64,000 bases of DNA from contig OX485803.1 of the NCBI GenBank assembly GCA_950295325.1, positions 39,819,554 through 39,883,553 of the forward strand, given 5' to 3'. The notes beneath the pieces were generated by a model that was not told where the DNA came from, searched no databases, and worked only from the letters and a program-made list of their open reading frames with translations. Both the position numbers and the translations under genes were made by a program. Positions 47,463 to 59,760 of this stretch are shown one piece after another (positions within the stretch are counted from its first letter, which is position 1; each line of letters opens with the position of its first letter). The stretch comes from Polytrichum commune. Taxonomy: Eukaryota; Streptophyta; Polytrichopsida; Polytrichales; Polytrichaceae.

Positions 47463-50400
47463 GTGACTAGGGAAATATGACTGGGGATGACTAGTGACTA
47501 CATGCAGTCACATTTTTCCAGGCCTTGACCTTTGGGGTGTACGAAATTCAAAAATATGACTCGCAGTCATATTTTACTGTCGTATTCGGCAAATGTACTG
47601 TATACGGCGTATGGGAACGCCGACTGCCTTTATAGGGAACAACGGGGAACGTGTATGGTGGACGCCCAGTCATATGTGGCAGTCATATTTTTCTGCGAGT
47701 CATATTCTTCAGTCACATTCTGACTAAGACCATTTTTTTCCTTTTTTTGGGCAGCCCTTGATAATTCAGGCTGCCCTAGACGGGCCTCTTGTGTTTTTGC
47801 CCCATGACTCATTATCTAGTATTATGGTTTGGATTATTTATTTAATAATGAAAGATTTTGGTCAAAATTAAGTACTTTGTGTGTTATAGTATGAACGGCA
47901 ATGAAAATTGGGAATGGCCTATGTTTATTTATTGAATAATTAATTGATTGATGTTTTAGGGAGTATAGGGGGGAAATTGGGGAGGAAATTTGATTCTTAC
48001 TATTGCCAAAAGACTAATTGAACATGTATATAATTGAGCTTAAATATATACCCACCTAAGTTTCAATTATACAACTTCTTGCTCGGACGGGAAGTCAATC
48101 ACCGTCCGAGTCGCAAAGCTCGGAGTCATCTACCGATGCGTCGTCCGGTCCCTCTAGACATTCTAATGCCTTAGCAACCACTCCTGGCCCCACTTCCACT
48201 GCATCGCCCAATATGGGTGTCTTCGGTACGATATCGTCATGTAAAGCCGTCACTTGTAATCCGGGAAAATCAGAAGTCCTACCTAGTGCTATGCACTGTA
48301 CTTCATCCGTTCTTTGTTGTTTGGAGAATACCCGAACCCCTCTCGGTTCCTTACGCAAAACAACTTCCCATCCACTCTTCGCGACGTCGGGTGCAAAAAA
48401 AACTTGTTCGATATGGAGAGGAAAGGCAAATGATTGTGCTGAGTAAGGAATCAATCTGTCAAAGTTTACAATGGTGAAACCATAGTCGTCACGCTTCATC
48501 GTCGCCCCATCTCCCTTCATGTTTGCAACGACCCAATTGCAATAGAGGACCACCACCTCGAAGAATCCATAGTCCACAGAGAGTATTTCCTCAACCCAAC
48601 CCACATACTCCAACTCCGCTGCCTTTGGATTTGTGTCCTTCAGGCCCGAGCGACATAATTGTCGAAATGTTGCGGCCACCCCAGAGTCCATCGTTGTCAA
48701 TTGCGCCTGTGCGCTTCGGACACGGATGTGGTTTCCAAACGCATACATGGATCGATACGACTTCGCTGCATCTGATGGAGGTAACATCAAGGCCCTAACG
48801 TCTTCTTGTACCTCCACAGTCCCTTCTTCTATGGCGCGCACCACTGCTTTTGGAAACCAAATGTGGAAATCCTCGTCGCGCAACTCCGCTGGGTACATTA
48901 CCCGCGCCTTCCGCTTCTTGCGCCTGTATTTGTGTCGCTCACATTCCCGCCGTGACATGTCATCCTCGTGTTTCCTGCATTTTGGATACAACCCAACACA
49001 TCATTACCCGTGACATGCTGAAATCACTAATGGCAGTCATATTATGCATACAGCATTAGTCGTATTGTGTTGTGATAACTACAACGAAATGCATATTTTA
49101 CGACTACATTTTGTAATTGAACTCAGTCATATATCCCGAAATATGACTGAGTACAGTCATGAATTTTGGTCATGTAAGATGAGTTTTGTTTTAGTTCGTA
49201 TGGACTGGACTGTTGTTCTAAGAGAGGTGGTGCATTTAAGGTCCTTCCACTAAAATCAGAACTCACCTCCTCCACTCTTTCAGTGGTGCCGCATTGTTCA
49301 CCACGAACTCATGTATCCATTGTCGAAGGTCGGATGGGAGATGACGCACCCGCCCGCCACCTTCGAGGATCTCATCATACATTGATGGGTCTTCTTTGTC
49401 ATCCCACACTCTTCGAGCGGTGACTGTATATTCTTGCATATACTCCGTACAGAATCCCAATGCCTCTACTATGGCGTAGCCTTCAGCCATGCAATCCTCT
49501 GGTTGAGTACGGTTTCGGACATACCCTTTAAGAGTCTTCATGTACCTCTCTATAGGGTACATCCAACGTGTATGTACGGGTCCACAAATTTCCACTTCCT
49601 CCACGAGATGCATGACCAAATGGCTCATGATATCAAAAAATGATGGCGGGAATTCTTTTTCCAACATGCATAGTGCTATGGCCGCTTCACACCTCATCTC
49701 ATGTATTGTTGCGGGATCAATGGACTTAGGACTCACCCTCCTGAATACACGGCTCAACATTATTATTGATGTCCGCACTTCCTTTTCCATTGTGCAGTGC
49801 ACACATAGTGCCAACACTTGCTGCATGAGGACATGGTAGTCATGGGATTTCAGGCCTTTCATTGTCCCATCCACGTTTACGCGCTTCTTCAACTGTCCCA
49901 CATAGTGAGTGGGGGTTCGCAGTGCACGCACTTGCTCCATAAAGACTTCACGCTCTTCTTTCGTCATAACGTAAGAGGAGCGAGGTAGAATCACGCTACC
50001 GGGTTTTGTTCATGCTACGGGCCAAAGATACGGGCGTATACCCGCCTCCTTCATATCTAGACGAACTCCAATTGTATCCTTCTCTCCAAATATGGTTTTC
50101 ATCACATTCTCAGCGATATTTTTCTCACAGTGCATAACATCCAGTGTGTATCGAATTAGAAGATCCTGCACAGTGACTCCAGCCAGTGAGAAATTTGCCG
50201 GAGCGAATCACAATATCACTGCGTGCAATCATGTGACTGTACATGACTGCATCCACTCACATAATACTCATAAACAATATTACTATATGCAATCATGTGA
50301 CTACGTCCAGTCACTTAATTCGGCTAATAATATATACGTACTTTCCAGTATGGAAGGTCATACAGACATGTCCTCCTCTTCACTCCATGATTGTGTACGG

Positions 50401-51309
50401 GGTCTGTCGTCTGCCCAGTTTGGTTTCTGTAGTGTTTTTGAGACCACTCTTCTTGCTCGTTCGCATATCGCAATTGCTCTCGACCACTCATCCTTCTTGG
50501 CGGTGGTCTCATCTCCAGCTGCCCATCAAAATTGGACCTTTGTCGTCTCCATTGGTGGGTCATTGGCAGTTGTCGTCTATGTCTAAGGTAAACATTCTTT
50601 TTCAACGCTTTGGAACGCCGTGTTGCCACGTTGGGGCCACACACGGGGCAAGCCCTATGTCCTTTTGTTACTTGCCCGGAAATCAAACCGTACGCCGGGA
50701 AGTCGTTCACCGTCCACAAAAGCAAGCCATGTAGCTTAAATGTTTTATCTTTGGAGTTTCCTTGCGATCCGTCCAAGCAGTCGATCCCTTTCCAAAGCTC
50801 TTGGAGCTCCTCAATCAAAGGTGTCATGTACACATCCACATTCCTGTCCTTCACACTCTCTTTTCCTGGTATGATTAGCGCAAGCATCATGAAGAAGTTT
50901 TTGGTTACTAACCAAGGGGGGAGATTGTAGTTCAGCATGACCACGGGCCAAGTAGAGTGGCTGAGGCTTTGGTTCCTAAATGGATTTACGCCATCCAGTG
51001 CAAGGCCAAGCCTAACGTTCCGTTCATTTTCCGCAAACCACGGCCACCTATTATTTACGTGGTCCCAAGCCTTCGAGTCCACCACGGACCTCATCACCTT
51101 GTCCTTACTTTTCCCTCCTACATGCCACTTCATTAGCTCCGCGATCCGTGTGCAGCTGTACATCCTTCGCAAACGAGGAATCAGAGGAAAATGTCTCAAA
51201 ACTTTGACTGGAATTGTACTGGAGTTCTCTACAAAGCGCGATTTGTGGCATGTTGGGCACTCCGTTGCATTCTCCAACTCTTTCCGAAACAAACAACATC
51301 CATCTCTAC

Positions 51310-52282
51310 TGTCGCAACCCTTGCTAGCTTCCTTAACAATCTTGCCAACTTTCAATTCTAGCAAAGGTTACGAGTGCTAACCCTTCGCATACCGCCATGC
51401 TAATGGTTAGCTCCTCCTACCCCGGACCTTATAGTTCATAGGAGGGAACCAACCCTCCTACTTTGCTTTCGAGACTCACCCCTTAATCGGTAACCCATTC
51501 CTAGATGTGGACTTCCATCCATGGAAGTCCAATCCCATGTCGATCATCGCATTGCCGGAGCAACACTACAACAACCCGAACCATACTAGGCAACTATGGC
51601 CTCACAATGGGCCAATGCCCATGGAGGCCTTGCCGTTCGGCCTCGGGTGGGTGAGGCCACACCACCTCACCCATATAAGCCTCTAGGACTTTACGCGGGG
51701 CCCCTACCCCAACGTCAACCAACCTCTTGTCTCTCTACCAAGAGTTGGGGCCAAGTGGACATTTTCCTTTAGCTGCTGAGCCTAGAACCCCCCCAGCAGC
51801 TTCAGACCATCATAACTTCCTTGTATGATGTCCGATCATAACAACCAACCACTCCATCTTCATCTACGCTTCACGTAGATGCCGATGGACTCCTCACTTG
51901 CCCCATTCGGGCAAGTATTGAGGAAGTTATGCCTGTTTGAACCTTGGCAGTCCCGGGAATCACTCCCAGGCACTGCTGTGCCAGGGCGCTGTCCCGGGAC
52001 AGCGCCCCACTCAAATGGCCATAACTCCTAGCTCACACCTCCGCTTGAGGTGATCTTGAGCATTCTAGAATCACCACGCCATGAGCTACGCATAGCTCAT
52101 GGCCCTACCCTCATGCCTCCTAGTCTCCGTGGGTGGGAGGCGTTCCCAACGCCCGGGGCCCTCACCCACACTAGGATCACTTGGGCTCTCTCACCAACGG
52201 CGCCACAAGTCCCGGGTGCCACTCCGGGGTCCCCCTTGTGCCCATGGTGTTTTGGGCACTCCTCATGGAGAGGTGCGCGACA
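51310..52282. mobile_element. Solo LTR (family B) inside the transposase gene, fossil
   Basis: A 973-bp block starts TGTCGCAACC and ends GCGACA (6-bp inverted ends, TG...CA). A perfect 5-bp target duplication TCTAC flanks it at 51305-51309 and 52283-52287. It is unrelated to the TGTGAG family. It splits the conserved HAC...CP-C segment of the transposase. As the innermost insertion of the stack it is the youngest of that stack. Confidence 0.93.
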
Positions 52283-53388
52283 TCTACACGCATGTATTGA
52301 GTTGTAGGACAACCCCAACTTCATCAATAAGCCTTTCGCCTCGTTAAATGATTTCGGTAGTGTGTTGTCCTTGGGTAAAATTGTCTCCTTCAACAACTTC
52401 AACAACTCATCCACAAAGTTGTTTGGTACGGCGAAGGTGGTGCAACACAATAGTATCAAGAGTGTCGATGTGAGACGGTTCGAGGGGCTTCCTTCATACA
52501 GTGGAGTTCCAACTTCGTTTAAGAGAATTTGGTGGTCTACCCCACTGGGGTCCTCACTGTTCATGGTACTCCCTCTTGTTTCCATGGGATCATTCATTTC
52601 TTCCCTTTCCCCCTCGCTACCATCACTGTCCCTCGTTGTGAAACCATCCTCCCCTTCATCGTCTTCAATCCATGCATCCCCGAGTCCCTCATGTATGGTG
52701 GCTTCGGTTTCGTGTCCGTCATAATTGAGGCCATCGTACTTGCCGAAGCACTCTGCCACCATACGTAGAACCTCAACTTCTCCATCATGTCCATCGTTTG
52801 TGTTAGGGTATGTCTGGCTTCTTTGCCCAGTCCGTGGTGTATGGGAGAACAAGTCAATCGGGTTGTACTCGTCCTGCAGAGAGTGATAAATTTGTACGCA
52901 CGTTATATATTTTCGCTTTGGCAGAAACATATGACAATGACAAACATAGACCACAGATTGTATATAACATGGACCTATTATATACAAATGTATGAAAACG
53001 ACAATGAGCAATCCCAAGTAGTGTTGTATCACAAGGACGAGTCATAAATTTGTGACTTCTGTGTTACATGGTTCTGTCATAAAATGCGCGCTGTATCTAA
53101 CGAGGGGCAATCATGAAACGCCGAATATAACATGAACGTGTAACATGAGTGGGGGGGGGATGTTCATCGATTATGAAGACAAGAGTGTGTCAGGTAAAAG
53201 AAATTTCATGCAACATACAACGGAAAAACAATGGATGTAAAAAATTGGTCATGTTCCACGTACACATTTATACCGTGGTGTGGACATGTATACAAAATTT
53301 TGTCAAAACAAAACATGACTTGGTGTAGTCATGTTAGTGAACACATGACACACTTACTCATTCCTAATATGGACTAATGGGTGCCAGC

Positions 53389-53997
53389 CTACAATGCGGT
53401 GTGCGGGTTCAAAGAGTAGTGTGCATACAACTCTTCTCCGACCAAAATGTCCTTTGTGGCTAAGGTGATTACATACCCCCATTCATGTTTGTTCCAGGGT
53501 TTTGGCAACATGCAAAATTCCCACACCACATTTCCAATTTCTTTGCGTCCTATGGAACTATTTATGAAGCCAACGACATTCCCCTTCATTACATCTCCAT
53601 CGATGTACAAGTCCGGCTCAACTTGCATCGCATATGACTTCACTCGAGGTTGTGCCTTCTTCAAAGCTTTGTATTCTCCCAAGGTGTATTGTGGTCCTAC
53701 GAATGGAAGCAGTTCCTCTCCTTCTTTGGCGGGTTGAAGTGCAAAGAGACCCCAACCCATGAATGGGAAGTTGGACACCCTTACTTCCCATTCTCTATTC
53801 CAGTATGAAAATTTTATAAGTTTTGGGATGGGCCCGTCACACCACTGTCCGTCATACACGTTTGACCCCCATGTCTGCAAGGCTTGTACTCTTGCAGACG
53901 TTGTGTTTGGCATTGACTGTGGAGGCGTTTCGTATCCTCCTAGAAACTTTCTCAGGGATGTCTTGCAAGCAGCTTTTACAATGGGTCTCCATCGGGC
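53389..53997 (-). CDS. SET-domain exon carried by the CACTA element
   Basis: The open frame begins at an acceptor (TTTTGTAG, exon from 53997) and ends at a TAG at 53389. It encodes about 200 residues. The first internal Met is at 53913. SET hallmarks appear in order: 'GWGLFAL' (GxG), 'ELLPFVGPQYTLGEY', 'YAMQVEPDLYIDG', 'GNVVGFINSSIG' (in place of RFxNHSC), 'WGYVITLATKDI' and 'GEELYAHYSLN' (the GE-L-x-x-Y core). No pre-SET or post-SET cysteines are seen. The classic NHSC is NSSI, so activity is uncertain, though the cofactor-binding pattern is kept. The exon is in phase 0 with E1 of the transposase gene (54090), giving a transposase-associated-domain::SET protein if spliced across the 92-nt intron. 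SET domains methylate lysines, usually on histones. There are no stops in the exon, in contrast to the transposase. Confidence 0.75.
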   Translation of the reverse strand, partial: ARWRPIVKAACKTSLRKFLGGYETPPQSMPNTTSARVQALQTWGSNVYDGQWCDGPIPKLIKFSYWNREWEVRVSNFPFMGWGLFALQPAKEGEELLPFVGPQYTLGEYKALKKAQPRVKSYAMQVEPDLYIDGDVMKGNVVGFINSSIGRKEIGNVVWEFCMLPKPWNKHEWGYVITLATKDILVGEELYAHYSLNPHTAL

Positions 53998-54419
53998 CTA
54001 CAAAATTCATGTACATAAGGATGAAAACTCGCTCATAGCATGACCACCCGCTTACGCTCATTCAAAAGTCGTTTCATGGAATGACTCACCAAGATAGACG
54101 CTGTAAACACAAGGTCCCTTTTTTTGCTGCGAAGATGCTTTCGGATTGTGGCTCGATCGAGGACTTTCCCTCCTGCACACTCCATGCATGGGCATGGATA
54201 CTTGGATAGCCGCATTGCGTCTGCTTGGACCTCTTCTTCTTGCCATAACTGTAGATGCTTCAAGCTTTCGACCTCCCCTCCTGCCATCCTGTGATGTGCA
54301 CGGCATACGGGGCGGGTCAATTTGTGATATGGGGATACCTTACAAGGAGTGAGTGCTCACATGCGCGCAGTCACTTGAATATTTGGATACATACGAAAGG
54401 GTGGTCAAATAACCCAAGG

Positions 54420-54625
54420 CAGTCATATAACACACGGGAGTCATATAACACATGGCAGGCATATAACACACAGGAGTCATATAACACATGGCAGGCATAT
54501 AACACACAGGAGTCATATAACACATGGCTCTCATATAACACACAGGAGTCATATAACACATGGCAGTCATATAACACACGGGAGTCATATTACACATTGC
54601 AGTCATATAACATACATGATGTCCC
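54420..54625. repeat. 18-bp tandem array upstream of the transposase gene
   Basis: About eleven units of AGTCATATAACACAYGGS alternate in two variants (one with AGGCAT). The array lies about 130-340 bp upstream of the transposase start codon and contains the same AGTCAT core as the element's subterminal repeats, so it may be a binding platform for an element-encoded regulator. Confidence 0.9.
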
Positions 54626-54629
54626 TAAG

Positions 54630-55140
54630 TTTACACGGAATTCAAGGAAATTCAAAAAGTTGAAGCCCACACTATATTGGGTTATGAAACTTACGCCCAT
54701 AACCAGATTTACCCTCTTTTCTTTTGAGCATTAAATTTAGGTATAAGTTTTCATAATTTCATTTAGATATTCTAAATTTGAGTACTTAACAAATATTCCG
54801 ATTCAACCCGAGCTGACTTTTCACCCTGTTTGCCTAATTTTAAGCGGCCCCTAAATATATCGTAATCGATTCGGCATGATTCATATACCCCAGTTATACG
54901 TAAGTGTGCTGATGTGGTTGGTATATTTTATAATATTTTAGATAATTCTGGCTACTTTCAAGAATATTCATACGCACTTAAGTATAAAATATACTTAATG
55001 GAACTAATTAATCAATTATTTTAATTACCGGGTTTAATTGGAGTTAATTCCATTAATTAAAAGTTAGGGTTAATTAGGCTTACTGGATATAAAAATTGGG
55101 TACATGTAACTACTGAAATTCCATTTTTATGCGTCATGAT
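54630..55140. other. AT-rich spacer in the CACTA element
   Basis: No gene. AT-rich sequence with several TTAATTA words lies between the 18-bp array and the polypyrimidine tract. It is part of the divergent intergenic region. Confidence 0.5.
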
Positions 55141-55455
55141 AATCTCTCTCTCTCTCTCTCTCTCCCCCCCCTCCCTCCCTCCCTCCCTCCCCCTCTCACT
55201 CTCCCTCTCTCCCCCTCTGCCTCCCTCTCCCTCCCTCCCTCCCTCCCTCCCTCCCCCTCTCACTCTCCCTCTCCCTCTCTCCCCCTCTGCCTCCCTCTCT
55301 CTCCCTCTCCCTCTCCCTCTCCCTCCCCTCCCTCCCCACGCCTCTCCCTTCCTCGGACATCTGTCCAAGGTATCCCGACTCTGTCTCTCTCCCTCCCTCC
55401 CTCCCCCCCCCCCCCGCCTCCCCTCCCTCCCCGCGCTCTCTCCCTTCTACCTCGG
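55141..55455. repeat. Polypyrimidine (CT)n/(CCCT)n tract
   Basis: Almost pure C/T on the plus strand, with an inner tandem copy of a ~65-bp block (CTCACTCTCCCTCTCTCCCC). ORFs here are artefacts of low complexity. It lies between the two divergent genes of the CACTA element. Confidence 0.95.
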
Positions 55456-55459
55456 CCAT

Positions 55460-56532
55460 CTAACCTCATCGCCGAAATCCTTCGCCACAGCCTTCTACCA
55501 GATTCGATTGCGGCCGTACTTACCATTTGAAGGGTTCCGGTGCAATGCTGGGTTCGGAGCATCAGGTAAGTGTAGGGTTCGGAGCATCAGAGCCATGTAG
55601 GGTTTGGTGTTGCTTGAAGGATTCGAAGAAGTTTTGGGTTCGGTGCTTGCAGGATTCGGTTAACTTTTTGGGTAATGTGCTTGAAGGATTGCCTACAATG
55701 AATGGTTCGGAGCATCATAATAGTGCTGGGTTCGGTATTGCTTGAAGGATTCGGTGCCACAGCCAAGTAGTCTTGCATCAGATAAGTGTTGGATCCCTAT
55801 CTAAGTTGAAGGATTTGGTGCAGTGCTCACAAGGAGCATCAGACAAGTGCTACTCGGTGCTGTATCGGTTTGTGGGTGCCCCTGTGAGACTGCATGTCCG
55901 GTCTCTAGTTTCGGCCACAGCTAAGTTCGGCTACTGCTACTTCCATCCTTTGCTCTGATCGGTGTGTGGATACTTCACAGCTAAGTTCGGCCACAGCTAC
56001 TTCCATCCTTTGCACTGATCGGTGTGTGGATACTTCGGTGCCTTTCAACTTTTTGGGTTGAGGGTACCCCCAATTCGGCCACTAAATCGCTCTCTTTTCG
56101 GCGACTCTCGCTCTTCAAGATTGAGAGGGAGGGCTCTCCCTCTGACTACCCTTTTCTCTCACTCTCAAAGGTTGTGAACTCTCTCATCTCCAAGGCTAAG
56201 ATTTTAGGTTAAATATTAATACTTCAAAAATCTCAAAACTTGTACTTTGAAAGACGACATGTAAATTGTGTAATGATCAATCCTAATTCGGACACTAAAT
56301 CTGGTTTCGGAGTGGATTCCTCTAGATGGCTCATACTAATACCCCACACACACAAAGTAATACGAAGAGGAGAAAGGTGAGCTCACTTGAATTCGCAACT
56401 TCCGCGTCGTTCAGTTGTGGAGGTGCTGGTTGTTCGACACCTCCTACGCTCACATGTAGCTTGAACAGCAGCAATGGGGACAACCTTATTGTCCTCAATT
56501 AACACTAATGTGCATTTGGGTATTGTAGAATC
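55460..56532. promoter_or_regulatory. Upstream region of CACTA gene 2 with GGTTCGG repeats
   Basis: Short imperfect repeats of GGGTTCGGAGCATCA and GAAGGATTCGG type run from 55540 to 55840. A 60-bp direct duplication (GCTAAGTTCGGCTACTGCTA) lies at about 55920 and 55980. No coding exon is clear. It probably holds the promoter, 5' UTR and first intron of gene 2, because GGTATTGTAG just before 56531 looks like an acceptor. Confidence 0.4.
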
Positions 56533-57017
56533 ATGGAGGAGGAAATTCCGGAGTATGAGAGGATGCGGAAGAAAAACATCGAGGCCAACAACCAGAAGCT
56601 GCGGGAACTGGGTCTGTCACCGATTGGGACTTCTCATTTCAAGAGGCCTGAGGACCCCGGGTATGTATGACCAAACCCTAATACAACGGACCCGCTACCG
56701 CTAGGGTTGCTTCTGAATTTTGAAACATTTATGAGTCCTTGTAGTCATAAATTGCATACAACTCGCTGAAGACATGACTGTTTGCAGTCATAGTTCAAAT
56801 TATTATGACTCCCTATAGTCATACTTTAAGGTCATTATGACACAGTCTAGTCACATTTGCTTGATTATGACTCCTCCTAGTCATAAAAATATTGTAACTT
56901 CTTCCCACCCCTTTGTTGTTGTGCATCACATGTGGCTTCTATTGGTTTTCTATGATCACGCAGTTATGATCATGTGTATGATCAATGTTCTTGTTTGTTA
57001 TGACATAATGCGCGAAT

Positions 57018-57651
57018 AATCTAGCGGAAAGAAGGGCAAGGTTGGTGCCCACAATGAAGATGAAAGTTTGAACTATTGGAACCCAATTAATACTAGCTAG
57101 AACTTGTGTATGTGTTTGTTGCATATTCCTTTCGTAAGATGAATTCACAAAAGTGCAAACTTTAGCTCTTGACCATTAGAATCTCTCAATTTTGGAGTTC
57201 CTCAACCCTCTAAATCCACCAATCTTTGTTACACAATTTTTGATTGAATTTTCTAATAAAGGTATTCAAGATCGTCTTGAAAGTGGGAAGGAATCTAAGG
57301 CACACTTCCATGTGACACTATGGTTTTCATCACATTTGCAAGCTTGCCACCTACATCTTAACCAAGACCATACAAATATCAATTCCTCTTAATTTTGGTT
57401 TTTGGTTTCACATCCTCAAATGTTGGATTTAGAAAGTGAGACTTTGCTCACTGGGTTTTGTCAAGACTTTTCATTTTGACAAGTTTATCACAAACACATA
57501 GTGAGCCGTTGAAGACCAAAGAAATTGTTGGAGTTGTTGAGGGAGGGTGCCACTATACATAACTTGTCACCTCACTTTTGAATGTTATTTTAGGTCCAAC
57601 TTGTGTAGGTGTTTGTTACATATTCCTTTCGTAAGATGAATTCACAAAAGT
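57018..57651. repeat. Intron insertion: 24-bp exon-3 copy and 53-bp direct repeats
   Basis: 57018-57041 is identical to 58613-58636, part of exon 3 of gene 2. Further on, 57104-57156 and 57599-57651 are 53-bp direct repeats differing at two bases (ATTCCTTTCGTAAGATGAAT inside). They flank about 440 bp of non-coding DNA. This may be a small non-autonomous insertion with terminal direct repeats. Confidence 0.7.
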
Positions 57652-59464
57652 ATGATGAACTGAGTTCCTCATATAGGGGTTCAATTTCAATCTTTATTTA
57701 GGACCAATCTCATTACATGTTGTGACCAATTTCATGATTATGACTCCTCCCAGTCATACAAACGTGGAGACCTCATGACTCATTTGAGTCATGTTTCAGC
57801 ATTGACAGTCGTTGGAGTCACGATTTTTGTGAGATGTAATGTCCGTCTAATAACTCCCGCTCGTACTGAACAGTGTGGTTCCCGCGACTTCCACCAAAAA
57901 TGCCGAAATGAACAATGTACTAGTCAATTTGATAACAAAAATAGCTAATCTGCCTGATGGCATGCAAGTGGAAGTATTTCGCACAATTGCTAGTTTCCCA
58001 GCAATTTCATTGCCGGTTTTGGAAATGACTTCGAATGAGGTTGCGCGTGTTTTTGAGAGCAGCCGTGGCGTGCCTGTGGGAGAGCCGGGCCCATCTCTAG
58101 AGCAGGGTGGTGGCTGGGGTGTGACCACTCGAGCGAAGGGAAAAAAACAACTTCCTGAAACGGACCTCGATGATGACGAGGACGAAGAGGATGAAGAGGA
58201 GACTTCCGAGGACGAGCGGCCCAAACCAAGGAGGCGGAAGGTAAAAACATAAATCTCCGTAGTCTCTTGCATTTGCAAACGCATTTAGTCGTCCGCGTTA
58301 CTTGGACCTCATTCCAAACACATATAGAAAAAATGTTGGTAACATATGTCCGTATATGAATATCAATCCATGAGGTCATAATCTGACCCCGAACATGATA
58401 CTTAGTACAGTCATGTAATATGACTATAGGTAGTCACATGACTTTGTCCAGTCATATTATGCAATCATATCCTTCCACTCGGCCATGTAGTGTGACTCGA
58501 TGCAATCATGTAACTTAGTACAGTCATGCAGGGTGACTCCACGCTCACATATAGTGTACTGTACGTTTGGGTGTGTAGGGTAATGCAAATGAACCCAGGT
58601 CATGGCCGTTGCAATCTAGCGGAAAGAAGGGCAAGGCGGTCGATGAGGAGGATATCCTGCTGTCCCAAGACATGCAAGATACTCTCCGGGCTTGTGAGAT
58701 GGACGCCGACGAAGCATTGGCGGACAGCGAGGAGGCAGACATAGGCGTAGGGCATCGTAACGAGCTCCTTGACGAGCTGGAGCTCCGGGAAGTAAGCATT
58801 TTGCGGCGTATGGCTAAAAAAGGAGCTGATCCGACACAACTTTGCGAGAAGGTGCGTTGCCTTGGCCGGACGGCAGAGGTTGAAGGCGGCGACGGAAGCG
58901 CGCGGCTTCGACAGTCGAAGTTGAAGAACCTTAGGCGGTCCTTGAAGAAGAGTGACGAGCTGCACACTTCCAGTGGTGGTCAGCGTTTGTGAGTCGAGGT
59001 CGACGAGGCCGGATGCCCGACAGGGATACACAGGCCTGACTGGCTGACGCGACTACGCGAGTACTTTCGCGACCTCGACTGGAGCGTCGACAACTTCAGG
59101 GCACATCCACGGCCCTTGTTGTTGGCGATTAAAGACAAGATGGCCGCACAGTTCGAGTACCGTGGTGGACTCGGAGACGTGCCTGAAGCTATTTTTTTCA
59201 GATTTTGCGGCAGCAGATGCGGACTCACAGGTCGAACATGAAGAAACTCATAGAGAGTTGTGGCCCGCTCCCACAGTATGTGAAGAAGGCGCACGTCGAC
59301 AACTTCAAGCGGTTAATTGCCCGGATGGACAAAATCGCGGAAGCCACGCGCATGAAAGCCGCACGGCAGACCGTGCAGACCTTGTCGTATTCTGGAAGGT
59401 CCGAAGGGGAGGTGTGCTCTAGACTGGTAAGTGATTTTGTGTGCAAGTCATTCAAACATAAATA

Positions 59465-59760
59465 TGTGACAACCTGCAATCATATAATTAAGTGATATAA
59501 TGAATGATATCACTTTACATAGTCATACCGGAAGTCATATGACCATAGATAGTCACACGCTACCTGAATATGACTTCATCTAGTCATATTCAGAGACATA
59601 TGACTTCACCTAGTCATATTGTGAGTCATATGACTTCACCTAGTCATATGTTGAGTAATATGACTATACCTAGTCATATGTTGAGTAATATGACTTCAGC
59701 TAGTCATATTACGAGTAATATGACTACAGCTAGCCATATTCTGAGTCATATGACTTTCCA
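59465..59760. repeat. Intronic ATGACT...AGTCAT array
   Basis: The intron between exons 3 and 4 of gene 2 contains about eight near-tandem units of ATATGACTTCACCTAGTCAT type, each an imperfect dyad (ATGACT, 6-7 nt, AGTCAT), spaced about 32-36 bp. Confidence 0.92.

Larger units (their letters stand above)
48095..54287 (-). pseudogene. CACTA transposase gene, tnpD-like (transposase_21/DUF4218/DUF4216)
   Basis: Inferred minus-strand exons: E1 54287-54090, E2 52873-50342 (containing a solo LTR at 51310-52282), E3 50165-49267 and E4 48974-48095. Donors are GTGAGT, GTACGT and GTGAGT and all junction phases agree. E1 has the transposase-associated domain ('YPCPCMECAGGKVLDRATIR'). E2 has 'LSYNSIHAC', then after the LTR 'ECPTCHKSRF', 'VMLNYNLPPWL', 'VNDFPAYGLISG' and 'CLYDLPYWK'. 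E3 opens 'DLLIRYTLDVMHCEKNIAEN', completing Transposase_21, and holds DUF4218 ('LKSHDYHVLMQQVLALCVH', 'EFPPSFFDIMSHLVMH', 'RWMYPIERYMKTLKGYVRNR'). E4 holds DUF4216 ('YGFTIVNFDRLIPY'). This protein cuts and joins the element. One in-frame TGA lies in E3 (before 'TKPGSVILPRS'). The SET exon lies between E1 and E2. Confidence 0.9.

Noticed and set aside
55057-55600. Ser/Pro/Leu-rich and Arg/Glu/Gly-rich ORFs on both strands
   Set aside because: They arise from the polypyrimidine tract; low-complexity artefacts.
59465-59760. Direct-repeat array considered as CRISPR
   Set aside because: The spacers are short and repetitive, the unit is a transposon motif inside a CACTA intron, and no cas genes are present in this eukaryotic DNA.
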